37,446 nt of DNA from Leucobacter chromiiresistens (GTDB taxonomy: Bacteria > Actinomycetota > Actinomycetes > Actinomycetales > Microbacteriaceae). The stretch covers positions 1 to 37,446 of the forward strand of contig NZ_LDRK01000016.1 in assembly GCF_001477055.1 (NCBI RefSeq), in the 5' to 3' direction. The notes beneath the pieces are model-generated. The model saw only the letters and a program-made list of their open reading frames with translations. It ran no database searches and was not told where the DNA came from. The stretch's first letter is position 1, and each line of letters opens with the position of its first letter. The position numbers and the translations under genes are program-made. Below, one piece after another: positions 24,123 to 31,967 of this stretch.

Positions 24123-25643
24123 TCACTCGTCGGGAACGAGGATCGGGGTCTCCCGGTTGAGGCTCTCGCCGCGGAAGAACGGCTTCGCCGCGGGGCGCAG
24201 CGACCAGATGCCCATCAGCACGAATCCGAGGAGGAGTGCGCCGACGCCGATGACGAAGGCGCCTCCGATGCCGAAGATGACGGTGTAGCTGTAGTCGACG
24301 CTGATCATGTCGATGCACGACTGCACGAACGCGTACGCCAGAATCAGGCCGCCGAGCACGGGGAGGATGCCGCGCATCCACAGATTGCGCGCGCTGTCGC
24401 GGAGGGTGTCGCGGAAGTACCAGGCGCACGCGAAGGAGGTGATGGCGTAGTAGAGCGCGACGGCGAGCCCCATCGAGGTGAGCGAGTCGGCCAGCATGTC
24501 CTCCGAGAGGATCGACATGCCGACGTAGTACACGATCGCGGCGGCGCCCATCACGGTCGTCGAGAACCACGGCGTCTTGAAGCGCGGGTGCAGCTCCGCG
24601 AACTTCGCGGGGAGGGCGCGGTACACGGCCATCGAGAGGGTGCCGCGGGCCGTCGGCAGGATCGTCGTCTGGGTCGAGGAGGCCGCCGACAGCATGACGC
24701 CGAGCAGCAGGAACCAGCCCCACGGGCCGAAGAGCGCCCCGCCGAGCACGGTGAACACGTCGTCGAGATTCGCCTCGTTGGTGAGGCCGAAGCCCGTGTC
24801 GCCGAAGCCCGCGAACATCATGACGGCGACGGAGATGCCGACGTACAGCACGATGAGCACGACGATCGTCGAGAGCGCGGCGCGCCCCGGGGTCTTCCGG
24901 GGGTTCTTCGTCTCCTCGTTCAGCGCGAGGCACGTATCCCATCCCCAGTAGATGAAGAGCGCGAGCAGCACGGCCTCCATGAACCCGGACCACGAGGTGA
25001 GCTCGCCCGGGTTGAACCACTGCCAGTCGAAGGCGATGGAGCCGGCGTTGCTGCCGTCGAGCGCGTGCACGAGCGCGAGCACCCCGAAGAGCAGCATCGC
25101 GACGATCTGGATGGTCATGAGCACCATCTGCAGCTTCTCGCCGATCTGCACGCCGATGGTGCTGATGAACGTCATGAGCGCCATGAACACGACCGACGTG
25201 GCGACGACCACGACGCGGTTGTCGGCGAACTCCTCGTTGCCGAGCAGCAGCCAGAAGTACTGGCCGGTGATCTCGCCCACGTTGGCGAGCACCATCACCG
25301 CCGACACGGCGACCGCCCAGCCGCCGATCCAGCCTGCGACGGGCCCGAACGCCTTGGCGCCCCACACGAACGTCGTGCCGCAATCCGGCATCTCGCGGTT
25401 GAGCTCCTGATAGGCGAACGCCGCGAACACCATCGGGATGCAGGCGACCACGAAGACCAGCGGGGCCTGCGCGCCGACCGCGAGGATGACGTACCCGAGC
25501 GTCGCCGCCAACGAGTACAGCGGCGCGGTAGAGGCGAGTCCGATGATCGTCGACCCGACGACTCCGAGCGCGTTCTGGTTCAGGCCCTTGCCGACGTGGA
25601 TGTGCCCGGTGTCGGTGGCATTGCTGAGCGTGTGTTTCGCCAA
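24123..25643 (-). CDS. APC-family amino acid permease, TTG start
   Basis: This 506-residue amino acid/amine transporter has about twelve to fourteen hydrophobic segments. The first helix carries the family's helix-breaking motif (GVVGSTIIGLASTAPLYSLAATLG), and the loop after helix 8 has ALNEETKNPRKTPGRAAL, a typical APC feature. The start is decided by the ribosome site: GGAGG lies seven bases before a TTG at 25643, giving MAKHTLSNATDTGHIHVGKGL. Upstream in-frame ATGs lack such a site and would add a poorly conserved Arg-rich stretch. TATGAT (complement of 25686-25691) may be the -10 box. The gene is divergent from the aldehyde dehydrogenase, and a strong terminator follows it. Uptake of GABA or a related amino acid is suggested by context only. 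Confidence 0.9.
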   Translation of the reverse strand: MAKHTLSNATDTGHIHVGKGLNQNALGVVGSTIIGLASTAPLYSLAATLGYVILAVGAQAPLVFVVACIPMVFAAFAYQELNREMPDCGTTFVWGAKAFGPVAGWIGGWAVAVSAVMVLANVGEITGQYFWLLLGNEEFADNRVVVVATSVVFMALMTFISTIGVQIGEKLQMVLMTIQIVAMLLFGVLALVHALDGSNAGSIAFDWQWFNPGELTSWSGFMEAVLLALFIYWGWDTCLALNEETKNPRKTPGRAALSTIVVLIVLYVGISVAVMMFAGFGDTGFGLTNEANLDDVFTVLGGALFGPWGWFLLLGVMLSAASSTQTTILPTARGTLSMAVYRALPAKFAELHPRFKTPWFSTTVMGAAAIVYYVGMSILSEDMLADSLTSMGLAVALYYAITSFACAWYFRDTLRDSARNLWMRGILPVLGGLILAYAFVQSCIDMISVDYSYTVIFGIGGAFVIGVGALLLGFVLMGIWSLRPAAKPFFRGESLNRETPILVPDE

Positions 25644-25909
25644 GGCGGGTCCTCCTCTATGAGGTCGGGGGGTGCGACAGCGATCATCATAGTGCCGTCC
25701 GAGTGGGTTCCCGGCCCGGTGATCCGGATCGCGCCGCATCGAGCAGCACGACGGATTCCGCAGCTCCTCCCCCGATCGACGTTCGAAATGGCCGGTCGAT
25801 ACCCGGCGAATTCGCATGATCCGATCCATCCGGGCGGTAGTGCTGCGGACCACCCGTGTGGGAGACTGGGCGTGCACAACACCGACGATCACTAAGGAGT
25901 GAGTCACCT

Positions 25910-27268
25910 ATGAGCACGTTCGCCGTCATCAATCCGGCTACGGGCGAGACAGTCGCCGAGTACCCCGACGCGACCACCGAGGAGATCGAAGCCTCGCTCG
26001 CGTCGGCGCATGAGACGTACCAGAACTGGTCGCGCAAGACCACCGTCGCCGAGCGCGCCGCACTGGCGCAGCGGGCGGCAGAGCTGTTCGAGGAGCGCAA
26101 GGACGAGCTCGGCGCGATCATCAACCGCGAGATGGGCAAGCCCATCGATCAGTCGGTCGGCGAGGCCGAGTTCTCGGGCGCCATCAGCGCCGCCTTCGCG
26201 GCGAACGCGGAGAAGTGGCTCGCCGACGAGCAGCTCGAGGTGGAGGACGGCCTGAAGAGCTTCTTCCGCTTCCAGGGCACCGGCGTGATCCTCGGCATCA
26301 TGCCGTGGAACTACCCCTACTACCAGGTCGCCCGCTTCGCCGTGCCGAACCTGATCCTCGGCAACACGGTCATCCTGAAGCACGCCGCGCAGTGCCCCGA
26401 GTCGGCACTCGCGCTCGAGCAGCTCTTCCTCGACGCCGGGTTCCCGAAGGGCGCCTACGTCAACGTCTTCGCGACCCACGACCAGATCGAGGGCATCATC
26501 GCCGACGATCGCATCCAGGGCGTCTCGCTGACCGGCTCGGAGCGCGCCGGCGCGATCGTCGCCGAGCAGGCCGGTCGCGCACTGAAGAAGTGCGTGCTCG
26601 AGCTCGGCGGCTCCGATGTCTTCCTGGTGCTCGACACCGCTGATCTCGACCACGCGGTCGAGCACGCCGTGGGCGGTCGCATGGAGAACACGGGTCAGGC
26701 CTGCAACGGCTCGAAGCGCATCGTCGTCATCGATTCGCTCTTCGACGAGTTCGCCGAGAAGTACAAGGCCGCCATCGCCGGCCAGTCGTACGAGGCCGGC
26801 GACTTCGGCCCGCTCTCCTCCGCGGGCGCGACGAAGACGCTCACCTCGCAGGTGCAGGGAGCGATCGACCAGGGCGCCGAGGTGCTCGTCGGCGACAACA
26901 CCCCCGACGGCAACCTCTACACCCCCTCGATCCTCACGAACATCACGCCGACGATGGACGTCTACAGCCAGGAGCTCTTCGGCCCCGTCGCGCAGCTCTA
27001 CAAGGTCTCGAGCGACCAGGAGGCGATCGACCTCGCCAACTCGTCGCCCTACGGCCTCGGCTCGGTCATCATCTGCGACGACCTGGAGCGCGCCGAGCAG
27101 GTGGGCAACCAGCTCGACGTGGGCATGGTCTTCATCGGCGCGGCCGGCCTCGAGGGCGCCGACGTACCCTTCGGCGGCGTGAAGAAGTCGGGCTACGGCC
27201 GTGAGCTCGGCAAGGTGGGCATGCTCGAGTTCGCGAACAAGAAGCTCTTCCGCTTCGCCGCGAAGTAA
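25910..27268 (+). CDS. Aldehyde dehydrogenase, succinate-semialdehyde dehydrogenase-like (YneI/Sad type)
   Basis: This 452-residue NAD(P)+-dependent aldehyde dehydrogenase most resembles the short succinate-semialdehyde dehydrogenases. Signature regions are the N-terminal VINPATGETVAEYPDA, the cofactor and substrate segment MPWNYPYYQVARFAVPNL near 121, LTGSERAGAIVAEQAGR near 205, the general-base Glu231 in LELGGSDVF, and catalytic Cys265 in GQACNGSKR. The chosen ATG at 25910 has AAGGAG about ten bases upstream, slightly far; an earlier in-frame ATG (25856) would add 18 unconserved residues. It sits between two APC permease genes and near an amine oxidase, suggesting oxidation of the aldehyde from GABA or polyamine breakdown to the acid. 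A perfect 17-bp hairpin follows the gene. Confidence 0.93.
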   Translation: MSTFAVINPATGETVAEYPDATTEEIEASLASAHETYQNWSRKTTVAERAALAQRAAELFEERKDELGAIINREMGKPIDQSVGEAEFSGAISAAFAANAEKWLADEQLEVEDGLKSFFRFQGTGVILGIMPWNYPYYQVARFAVPNLILGNTVILKHAAQCPESALALEQLFLDAGFPKGAYVNVFATHDQIEGIIADDRIQGVSLTGSERAGAIVAEQAGRALKKCVLELGGSDVFLVLDTADLDHAVEHAVGGRMENTGQACNGSKRIVVIDSLFDEFAEKYKAAIAGQSYEAGDFGPLSSAGATKTLTSQVQGAIDQGAEVLVGDNTPDGNLYTPSILTNITPTMDVYSQELFGPVAQLYKVSSDQEAIDLANSSPYGLGSVIICDDLERAEQVGNQLDVGMVFIGAAGLEGADVPFGGVKKSGYGRELGKVGMLEFANKKLFRFAAK

Positions 27269-27283
27269 CGCGCACCGCTCGCT

Positions 27284-27322
27284 CGAGGGCCCCGGGATCC
27301 CCTGCGGATCCCGGGGCCCTCG
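27284..27322 (+). terminator. Perfect 17-bp hairpin terminator after the aldehyde dehydrogenase gene
   Basis: CGAGGGCCCCGGGATCC and its exact complement flank a five-base loop, CCTGC, starting 16 bases after the stop codon. A partial copy of the right arm (TGCGGATCCCGGGGC) recurs at about 27339-27353, suggesting local duplication. No U-run is present. Confidence 0.88.
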
Positions 27323-27540
27323 CGCGTCCCGGGTTCTCTGCGGATCCCGGGGCGTTCGCGCGTTCAGGTGCCCGCGCGCCGGACGCGGACGCGACGGCGC
27401 GGCACCGGGCACGGGCCCGTTCGATGGGCCGCCTCATCTCGGCGCCGTCGCCCGCGCGGTACAGTAGCCCCACATCGTTCCACAGGCGCCGCAGCCGCGA
27501 GCGATGCACCCCGACTCTCGAGCACACGACAGGAAACATC

Positions 27541-28995
27541 ATGGCGCAGTTGAACACCGAAGCTGTCGCATCGATCGGCGACGATCCGCGCGATCACGGC
27601 GAGGGGCTGAAGCGCGTCATCGGGCCGAAGCTCCTCCTGCTGCTCATCATCGGCGACATCATCGGCGCCGGCATCTTCGCGATCACCGGGCGCGTCGCCG
27701 GCCAGGTCGGGGGCGTCGCGTGGCTGCCGTTCCTGCTCGCCTTCATCATCGCGACGCTGACGGCGTTCTCGTACCTCGAGCTGGTGACGAAGTACCCGCA
27801 GGCCGCCGGCGCGGCCCTCTACGCGCACAAGGCATTCCGCGTGCACTTCGTGACCTTCATCATCGCCTTCGCCGTCGCCTCCTCGGGCATCACCAGCGCT
27901 GCGACGTCGGCGACGCTCGTCGGCAGGAACCTGCTCATCGGGCTGAGTCAGTTCATCGACGGCGTGCCGCAGGATGCGACGGCGACGATGTTCGCCGCCA
28001 TCGCGATCATCCTAGTGCTCGCGTTCATCAACCTGCGCGGCGTCGGCGAGAGCGTGAAGTTCAATCTCGTGCTCACCCTCGTCACGATCGCGATCATGGC
28101 CGTCATCATTCTGATCGGCGTCATCGCGATCGCTCAGGGCAACGGCGACGTCTCCCGGCTCGTCGTCTTCGAGACGCCCGCGGATCGCGGGGCGTTCGCC
28201 GCGGTCACCATGGCGACCGCGATCGCATTCTTCGCAATGGTCGGCTTCGAGGATTCGGTGAACCTCGTCGAGGAGTGCAAGAATCCGCAGCGCGACTTCC
28301 CCCGCATCATGCTCACGGGGCTCGGCATCTGCGCGATCATCTACATGCTCGTCGCCGTCACCGTCATCATGGTGATCCCGCCGGGCGACCTGCTCGACCC
28401 GAAGAACCCCGATGCCGGCATTCTGCTCGACGTCGTGCGGATCGGCGCTCCCGGCATCCCGGTCGACGCCATCTTCCCCTTCCTCACCGTCTTCGCCGTG
28501 GTGAACACCGCCCTGATCAACATGCTCATGGCCAGCCGCCTGCTCTACGGCATGGCGAAGCAGGAGGTGCTGCCGAAGGTGCTCAGCAAGGTGCTGCCGA
28601 AGCGCCGTTCGCCGTGGGTGGCGATCGTCTTCAGCACACTCCTCGCGATCGGGCTCGTCGTCTACGTGAATCTGAACTCCGACAACGGCATCGTCGGCGC
28701 GCTCGGCGGCACGACCGGCCTGCTGCTGCTCTGCGTGTTCGCCGTCGTCAATATCGCACTCCTGGTGCTGCGGCGCGAGCCGTCGGAGCCCGGCGCGTTC
28801 CGGGCCCCGACCCTGATCCCGATTCTCGGTGCGGTGCTCTCCCTCTTCCTGGTCGGACCATGGGCGCGCAGCGTCGAGGACTGGATCCAGTACGAGATCG
28901 CCGGGCTCCTCCTCGCGATCGGTGTCGGGCTCTGGGTCGTCACCTGGGCGGCCACCGCCGTCAACCGGAGGCGCAGGGCTTCGCGTCAGCGCTGA
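27541..28995 (+). CDS. APC-family amino acid permease (second)
   Basis: This 484-residue membrane transporter has about twelve hydrophobic helices. It opens with an acidic, soluble start and then KLLLLLIIGDIIGAGIFAITG, the GIGxGIF-type helix 1 of cationic/neutral amino acid permeases. Helix 6 to 8 landmarks are AIAFFAMVGFEDSVNLVEECKNPQRDFPR, with the conserved Glu and Pro-containing loop, and MLMASRLLYGMAKQEVLPK, a CAT/YfnA-like signature. It is unlike the first APC protein at 24123-25643, so the two are not recent duplicates. AGGAA precedes the ATG by five bases. TACAGT near 27460 may be its -10 box. Its last 10 bases overlap the tail of the convergent flavin monooxygenase gene. Confidence 0.92.
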   Translation: MAQLNTEAVASIGDDPRDHGEGLKRVIGPKLLLLLIIGDIIGAGIFAITGRVAGQVGGVAWLPFLLAFIIATLTAFSYLELVTKYPQAAGAALYAHKAFRVHFVTFIIAFAVASSGITSAATSATLVGRNLLIGLSQFIDGVPQDATATMFAAIAIILVLAFINLRGVGESVKFNLVLTLVTIAIMAVIILIGVIAIAQGNGDVSRLVVFETPADRGAFAAVTMATAIAFFAMVGFEDSVNLVEECKNPQRDFPRIMLTGLGICAIIYMLVAVTVIMVIPPGDLLDPKNPDAGILLDVVRIGAPGIPVDAIFPFLTVFAVVNTALINMLMASRLLYGMAKQEVLPKVLSKVLPKRRSPWVAIVFSTLLAIGLVVYVNLNSDNGIVGALGGTTGLLLLCVFAVVNIALLVLRREPSEPGAFRAPTLIPILGAVLSLFLVGPWARSVEDWIQYEIAGLLLAIGVGLWVVTWAATAVNRRRRASRQR

Positions 28996-30893
28996 GGCAG
29001 GAATATGCCGCTCAGGTAGGTTCCGAGATCACTCGTCGCCGTGAGCGGGAAGATCGCGGATACGTACTGGTCGGGCCGCACGACCACCACGGCGCCCTCG
29101 CGGCTGATGCCGCGCGCCTCGAAGATGTCGTCGCTCGGGTGCGCCGCGTAGATCTTCTCGTAATCGGTGAGCCCGTACGGGCCGGAGGCGGGGAGGAACA
29201 GGCGGGAGACCCGCGCGATGTCGACGTCGTGGTGATGCTGCTGGAACACGGCCTTCACGTCGAACACGGCGTCGATGTCGCCATCGGCCGGGGTGAAGCG
29301 GGCGAGCGGCGATTCGGCGTCCTCCAGCATCCACCGCGCCCACGCGTCGAGGCGCTCGCCCTCCGCGTCGGCGAAGGCGTAGATGCGGAAGCGCCCGTCG
29401 GCGCGGTGGTGATGGCCGAGGTGCACATCCACCGCGTCGGACACGCGCGTCGTCAGCACGGATTTGAAGCGCTTGCCGAGCGTGAATCCGCTCGCGAGCT
29501 CCTGATGCGCGTCGGTGCCGATGAGCATGGGGTTCGTATACTGCGTCATGAAGCCCGCCGGGAACTCGGCGGTCTGCACGTAGAACTCGGCCACCTCGTC
29601 GGGTGACGCGAATTCCTCGGGCTTCTTCGCCATCAGCGTCGACCACTGGTGGTCGAAATCGATGAGGTTCTTCGACGTCACCCAGCGCTCGTCGGAGTAG
29701 GTCTTGAGCAGCGACTCCGGGCTCCGCCCCTCGAGCACGTAGCCGAGCTTCCAGCCGAGGTTCCACCCGTCCTGCATCGACACGTTCATGCCCTGCCCGG
29801 CCTTGGCGCTGTGCGTGTGGCAGGCGTCTCCCATCAGGAAGACGCGGCCCTTGCCGTCGGGCGAGGTCGCCGCGTCGTCGAACCGATCGGTGAGGCGGTG
29901 CGCCACCTCGTACACGCTGTGCCACGGCACATCGCGCACGTCGAGCGTGTACGGGTGCAGAATCGCGTTCGCCCGCGCGATGATCTCGTCGAGCGAGGTG
30001 CCGCGCACCTGCCCGGCATCGTGCTCGTCGGTCTCCCCGAGATCGACGTAGATGCGCACGAGATGGCTGCCCTCGCGGGGGATGTGCAGGATGCTGCCGG
30101 CCGCCGAGTGGATGATGCACTTCTTGCGGTAGTCGGGGAAGTCGGTGGTGGCGAGCACGTCCATCACGCCCCACGCGTGCAGCGACGATGATCCGGCGAG
30201 CGATCCGCCGATCGAGCGGCGCACCGAGGATCGCGCTCCGTCGGCCCCGACCACGTACTTGGCGCGCACCGTCACCGCCTGGCCCTCGTCGTCGTTCACC
30301 TTCGCGGCGTTGATGCCGGCTCCCGTGAAGCCCGAGATCTTGCGGAGCGTGACGCTCACCGGGTACTCCCCCTCCCCGGTCACCTCCAGGTCGACGAATT
30401 CGTAGCCGTAGTCGATGTCGCCCCGAGCCGGAGCGCGTCGGGCGTACTCTGCGAAGTAGTCGATGACGCGGGCCTGGTTCACGATCAGGTGCGGGAACTC
30501 GCTGATGCCCTTCGGGTCGTCGGGAGTGACGGAGCTGCGCACGATCTCGGCCGGGTTCTCGGGATCGGGGCTCCAGAAGTCGGTCTCCGTGATCTGGTAC
30601 GCCTCTTCCATGATCTGCCGCGCGAAGCCGAACGCCTGGAAGGTCTCCACGCTGCGGGCCTGGATGCCGTCGGCCTGCCCGAGCACCAGCCGCCCCTCGC
30701 GGCGCTCGACGACGCGGGTCACGACGTTCGGGAACTGCGCGAGCTGTGCGGCGGTGACGATGCCGGCGGGCCCGGAGCCGACGATCAGCACGTCGATCTG
30801 CTCGGGCAGGTCGGCCGGACGGTCGACGCCCACGCCCGCTGCGGGAAGGATGCGCGGATCGGTCGAGACGTACCCGTGGTGATGGAACTGCAC
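28986..30893 (-). CDS. FAD-dependent aromatic monooxygenase (3-hydroxybenzoate 4-monooxygenase / phenol 2-monooxygenase type)
   Basis: This 635-residue class A flavoprotein hydroxylase uses NAD(P)H and O2 to hydroxylate a phenolic substrate. It has the three FAD/NADPH motifs of the group: GxGxxG in VLIVGSGPAGIVTAAQL near 35, the DG motif in YVVGADGARSSVRRS near 219, and the GD motif in RVFLMGDACHTHSAKAGQGMN near 335. A C-terminal thioredoxin-like extension is typical of MobA and phenol hydroxylase. The early HHHGYVSTDPRI and the later GYVLEGR and QTAEFPAGFMTQY stretches match MobA-like proteins. The start is a GTG at 30893 with GAGGAG five bases upstream. It is divergent from an IclR regulator across a perfect palindrome that overlaps its promoter. 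3-Hydroxybenzoate is a good guess, but the substrate is not proven by sequence. Confidence 0.9.
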   Translation of the reverse strand: MQFHHHGYVSTDPRILPAAGVGVDRPADLPEQIDVLIVGSGPAGIVTAAQLAQFPNVVTRVVERREGRLVLGQADGIQARSVETFQAFGFARQIMEEAYQITETDFWSPDPENPAEIVRSSVTPDDPKGISEFPHLIVNQARVIDYFAEYARRAPARGDIDYGYEFVDLEVTGEGEYPVSVTLRKISGFTGAGINAAKVNDDEGQAVTVRAKYVVGADGARSSVRRSIGGSLAGSSSLHAWGVMDVLATTDFPDYRKKCIIHSAAGSILHIPREGSHLVRIYVDLGETDEHDAGQVRGTSLDEIIARANAILHPYTLDVRDVPWHSVYEVAHRLTDRFDDAATSPDGKGRVFLMGDACHTHSAKAGQGMNVSMQDGWNLGWKLGYVLEGRSPESLLKTYSDERWVTSKNLIDFDHQWSTLMAKKPEEFASPDEVAEFYVQTAEFPAGFMTQYTNPMLIGTDAHQELASGFTLGKRFKSVLTTRVSDAVDVHLGHHHRADGRFRIYAFADAEGERLDAWARWMLEDAESPLARFTPADGDIDAVFDVKAVFQQHHHDVDIARVSRLFLPASGPYGLTDYEKIYAAHPSDDIFEARGISREGAVVVVRPDQYVSAIFPLTATSDLGTYLSGIFLPQR

Positions 30894-30930
30894 TGTTTCT
30901 CCTCACTACCGCGACCTGCGCCGCGCTGCG

Positions 30931-30949
30931 GTGTTCACTATATGAACAC
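30931..30949. promoter_or_regulatory. Perfect 19-bp palindromic operator (IclR type)
   Basis: GTGTTCA-CTATA-TGAACAC has perfect 7-bp arms. On the minus strand its centre contains TATAGT, a likely -10 box for the monooxygenase gene, so bound protein would control that promoter directly. The divergent IclR gene is the expected binder. The half-site differs from that of the first IclR system at 5739. Confidence 0.7.
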
Positions 30950-31036
30950 TCAGTCTGAATACTGCACAGAAAGAATATGTCGCCCGCCGCCCCCGCGCAA
31001 CACTCCCACGACTTCGCATCCGACAGAATAGAAACC

Positions 31037-31753
31037 ATGACCCCCGCGAGCGAGACCGGCCCCACCGCCGGCTCCCAGACACTGTCCCGCGGCCTGCGCG
31101 CGCTCGAACTGCTCGCCGAGGCCGAGTCGCCGATGTCGATCGCAGAACTCGCGGCCGGGCTCGACGTCCACCGCTCCAACGCGTACCGGATCCTGCGCAC
31201 CCTCGAGCAGCACCGCTTCGTGGTGCGCGACGAAGCGGGTCTGATCCGACTCGGCCCCAAGCTCACCGTGCTCGCCCGCGGCGTCGCCCCGGCGCTCCAC
31301 ACCGCCGCCATGCCGGTGATCACAGAGCTCGCCTACGAACTCGGGATGACCACGTTCGTCACCGTGCTCGACGCCGACGAGGTGGTCACCCTGGTGACGG
31401 CCGAGCCGTCGAACGTCGCCGCCACCATCGCGCGCAACCCCGGAGTGCGGCACCCGCTGCACCGCGGCGCGCCGGGGCACGCCATCGAGTCGTCGCTGAC
31501 GCGCGCCGAGCGGAAGGCCTATCTCGGCGACCCGGAGATGAGCCGCGCCGGCAGCGAGGCGCGCCGGAGGGGGTACGCCCTCAGCCGAGCCGAAGTGATC
31601 GACGACGTCACCGGCATCGCGGTGCCGCTGCGTATCGCCGGCGAGCCGCCGGCCGCGATCGCCGTCGTGCACTTCAAAGTGCCCGAGACGATCGGGGAGG
31701 TCGTCGATGCGCTGCAGGAGGCCGCCGAGCGCATCGCGCAGAGCTACCGGTAG
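31037..31753 (+). CDS. IclR-family transcriptional regulator (second)
   Basis: This 238-residue regulator has an N-terminal winged helix (LSRGLRALELLAEA, then SIAELAAGLDVHRSNAYRILRTLEQ) and an effector domain with VVTLVTAEPS, HPLHRGAPGHAIESSL and the pocket-closing GIAVPLRIAGEPPAAIAVV. It is divergent from the aromatic monooxygenase and probably governs it in response to the aromatic substrate, as PobR/PcaR-type IclR proteins do. The ATG at 31037 gives the usual IclR length, and CAGAAT seven bases upstream could act as a -10 box of a leaderless transcript. An ATG at 30977 would add 20 residues with no family similarity. Confidence 0.9.
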   Translation: MTPASETGPTAGSQTLSRGLRALELLAEAESPMSIAELAAGLDVHRSNAYRILRTLEQHRFVVRDEAGLIRLGPKLTVLARGVAPALHTAAMPVITELAYELGMTTFVTVLDADEVVTLVTAEPSNVAATIARNPGVRHPLHRGAPGHAIESSLTRAERKAYLGDPEMSRAGSEARRRGYALSRAEVIDDVTGIAVPLRIAGEPPAAIAVVHFKVPETIGEVVDALQEAAERIAQSYR

Positions 31754-31922
31754 GCTGCGCGGGATTCCGCGGGGGCTGCGCGGGTTCGCGGCAGCGTGTT
31801 CCGCGGGGCTGCGCGGCTCACTAAGATGAAGGAGTCCAGCTCGGTCGGGTCTCCTCCGGCCCTGCCGGGGAAGGCGCTCGAAAAAGGGGCGCTGCTGCCA
31901 GGGCGACGCCGCCCGGCGAGAC

Positions 31923-31940
31923 ATACACGGTTCCCTGTAT
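31923..31940. promoter_or_regulatory. Imperfect palindrome upstream of the thiamine-diphosphate enzyme gene
   Basis: ATACA-N8-TGTAT lies 28 bases before the start codon and is extended outward by GAGAc on the left and CTC on the right. The 214-bp gap to the IclR gene holds no other clear element. It may be an operator; the binder is unknown. Confidence 0.45.
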
Positions 31941-31967
31941 CTCGTATACCCTCTCGAAGGACCTGTG

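Noticed and set aside
30977-31036. Longer N-terminus of the second IclR protein
   Set aside because: The extra 20 residues show no family similarity, and the region coincides with the promoter/operator gap.
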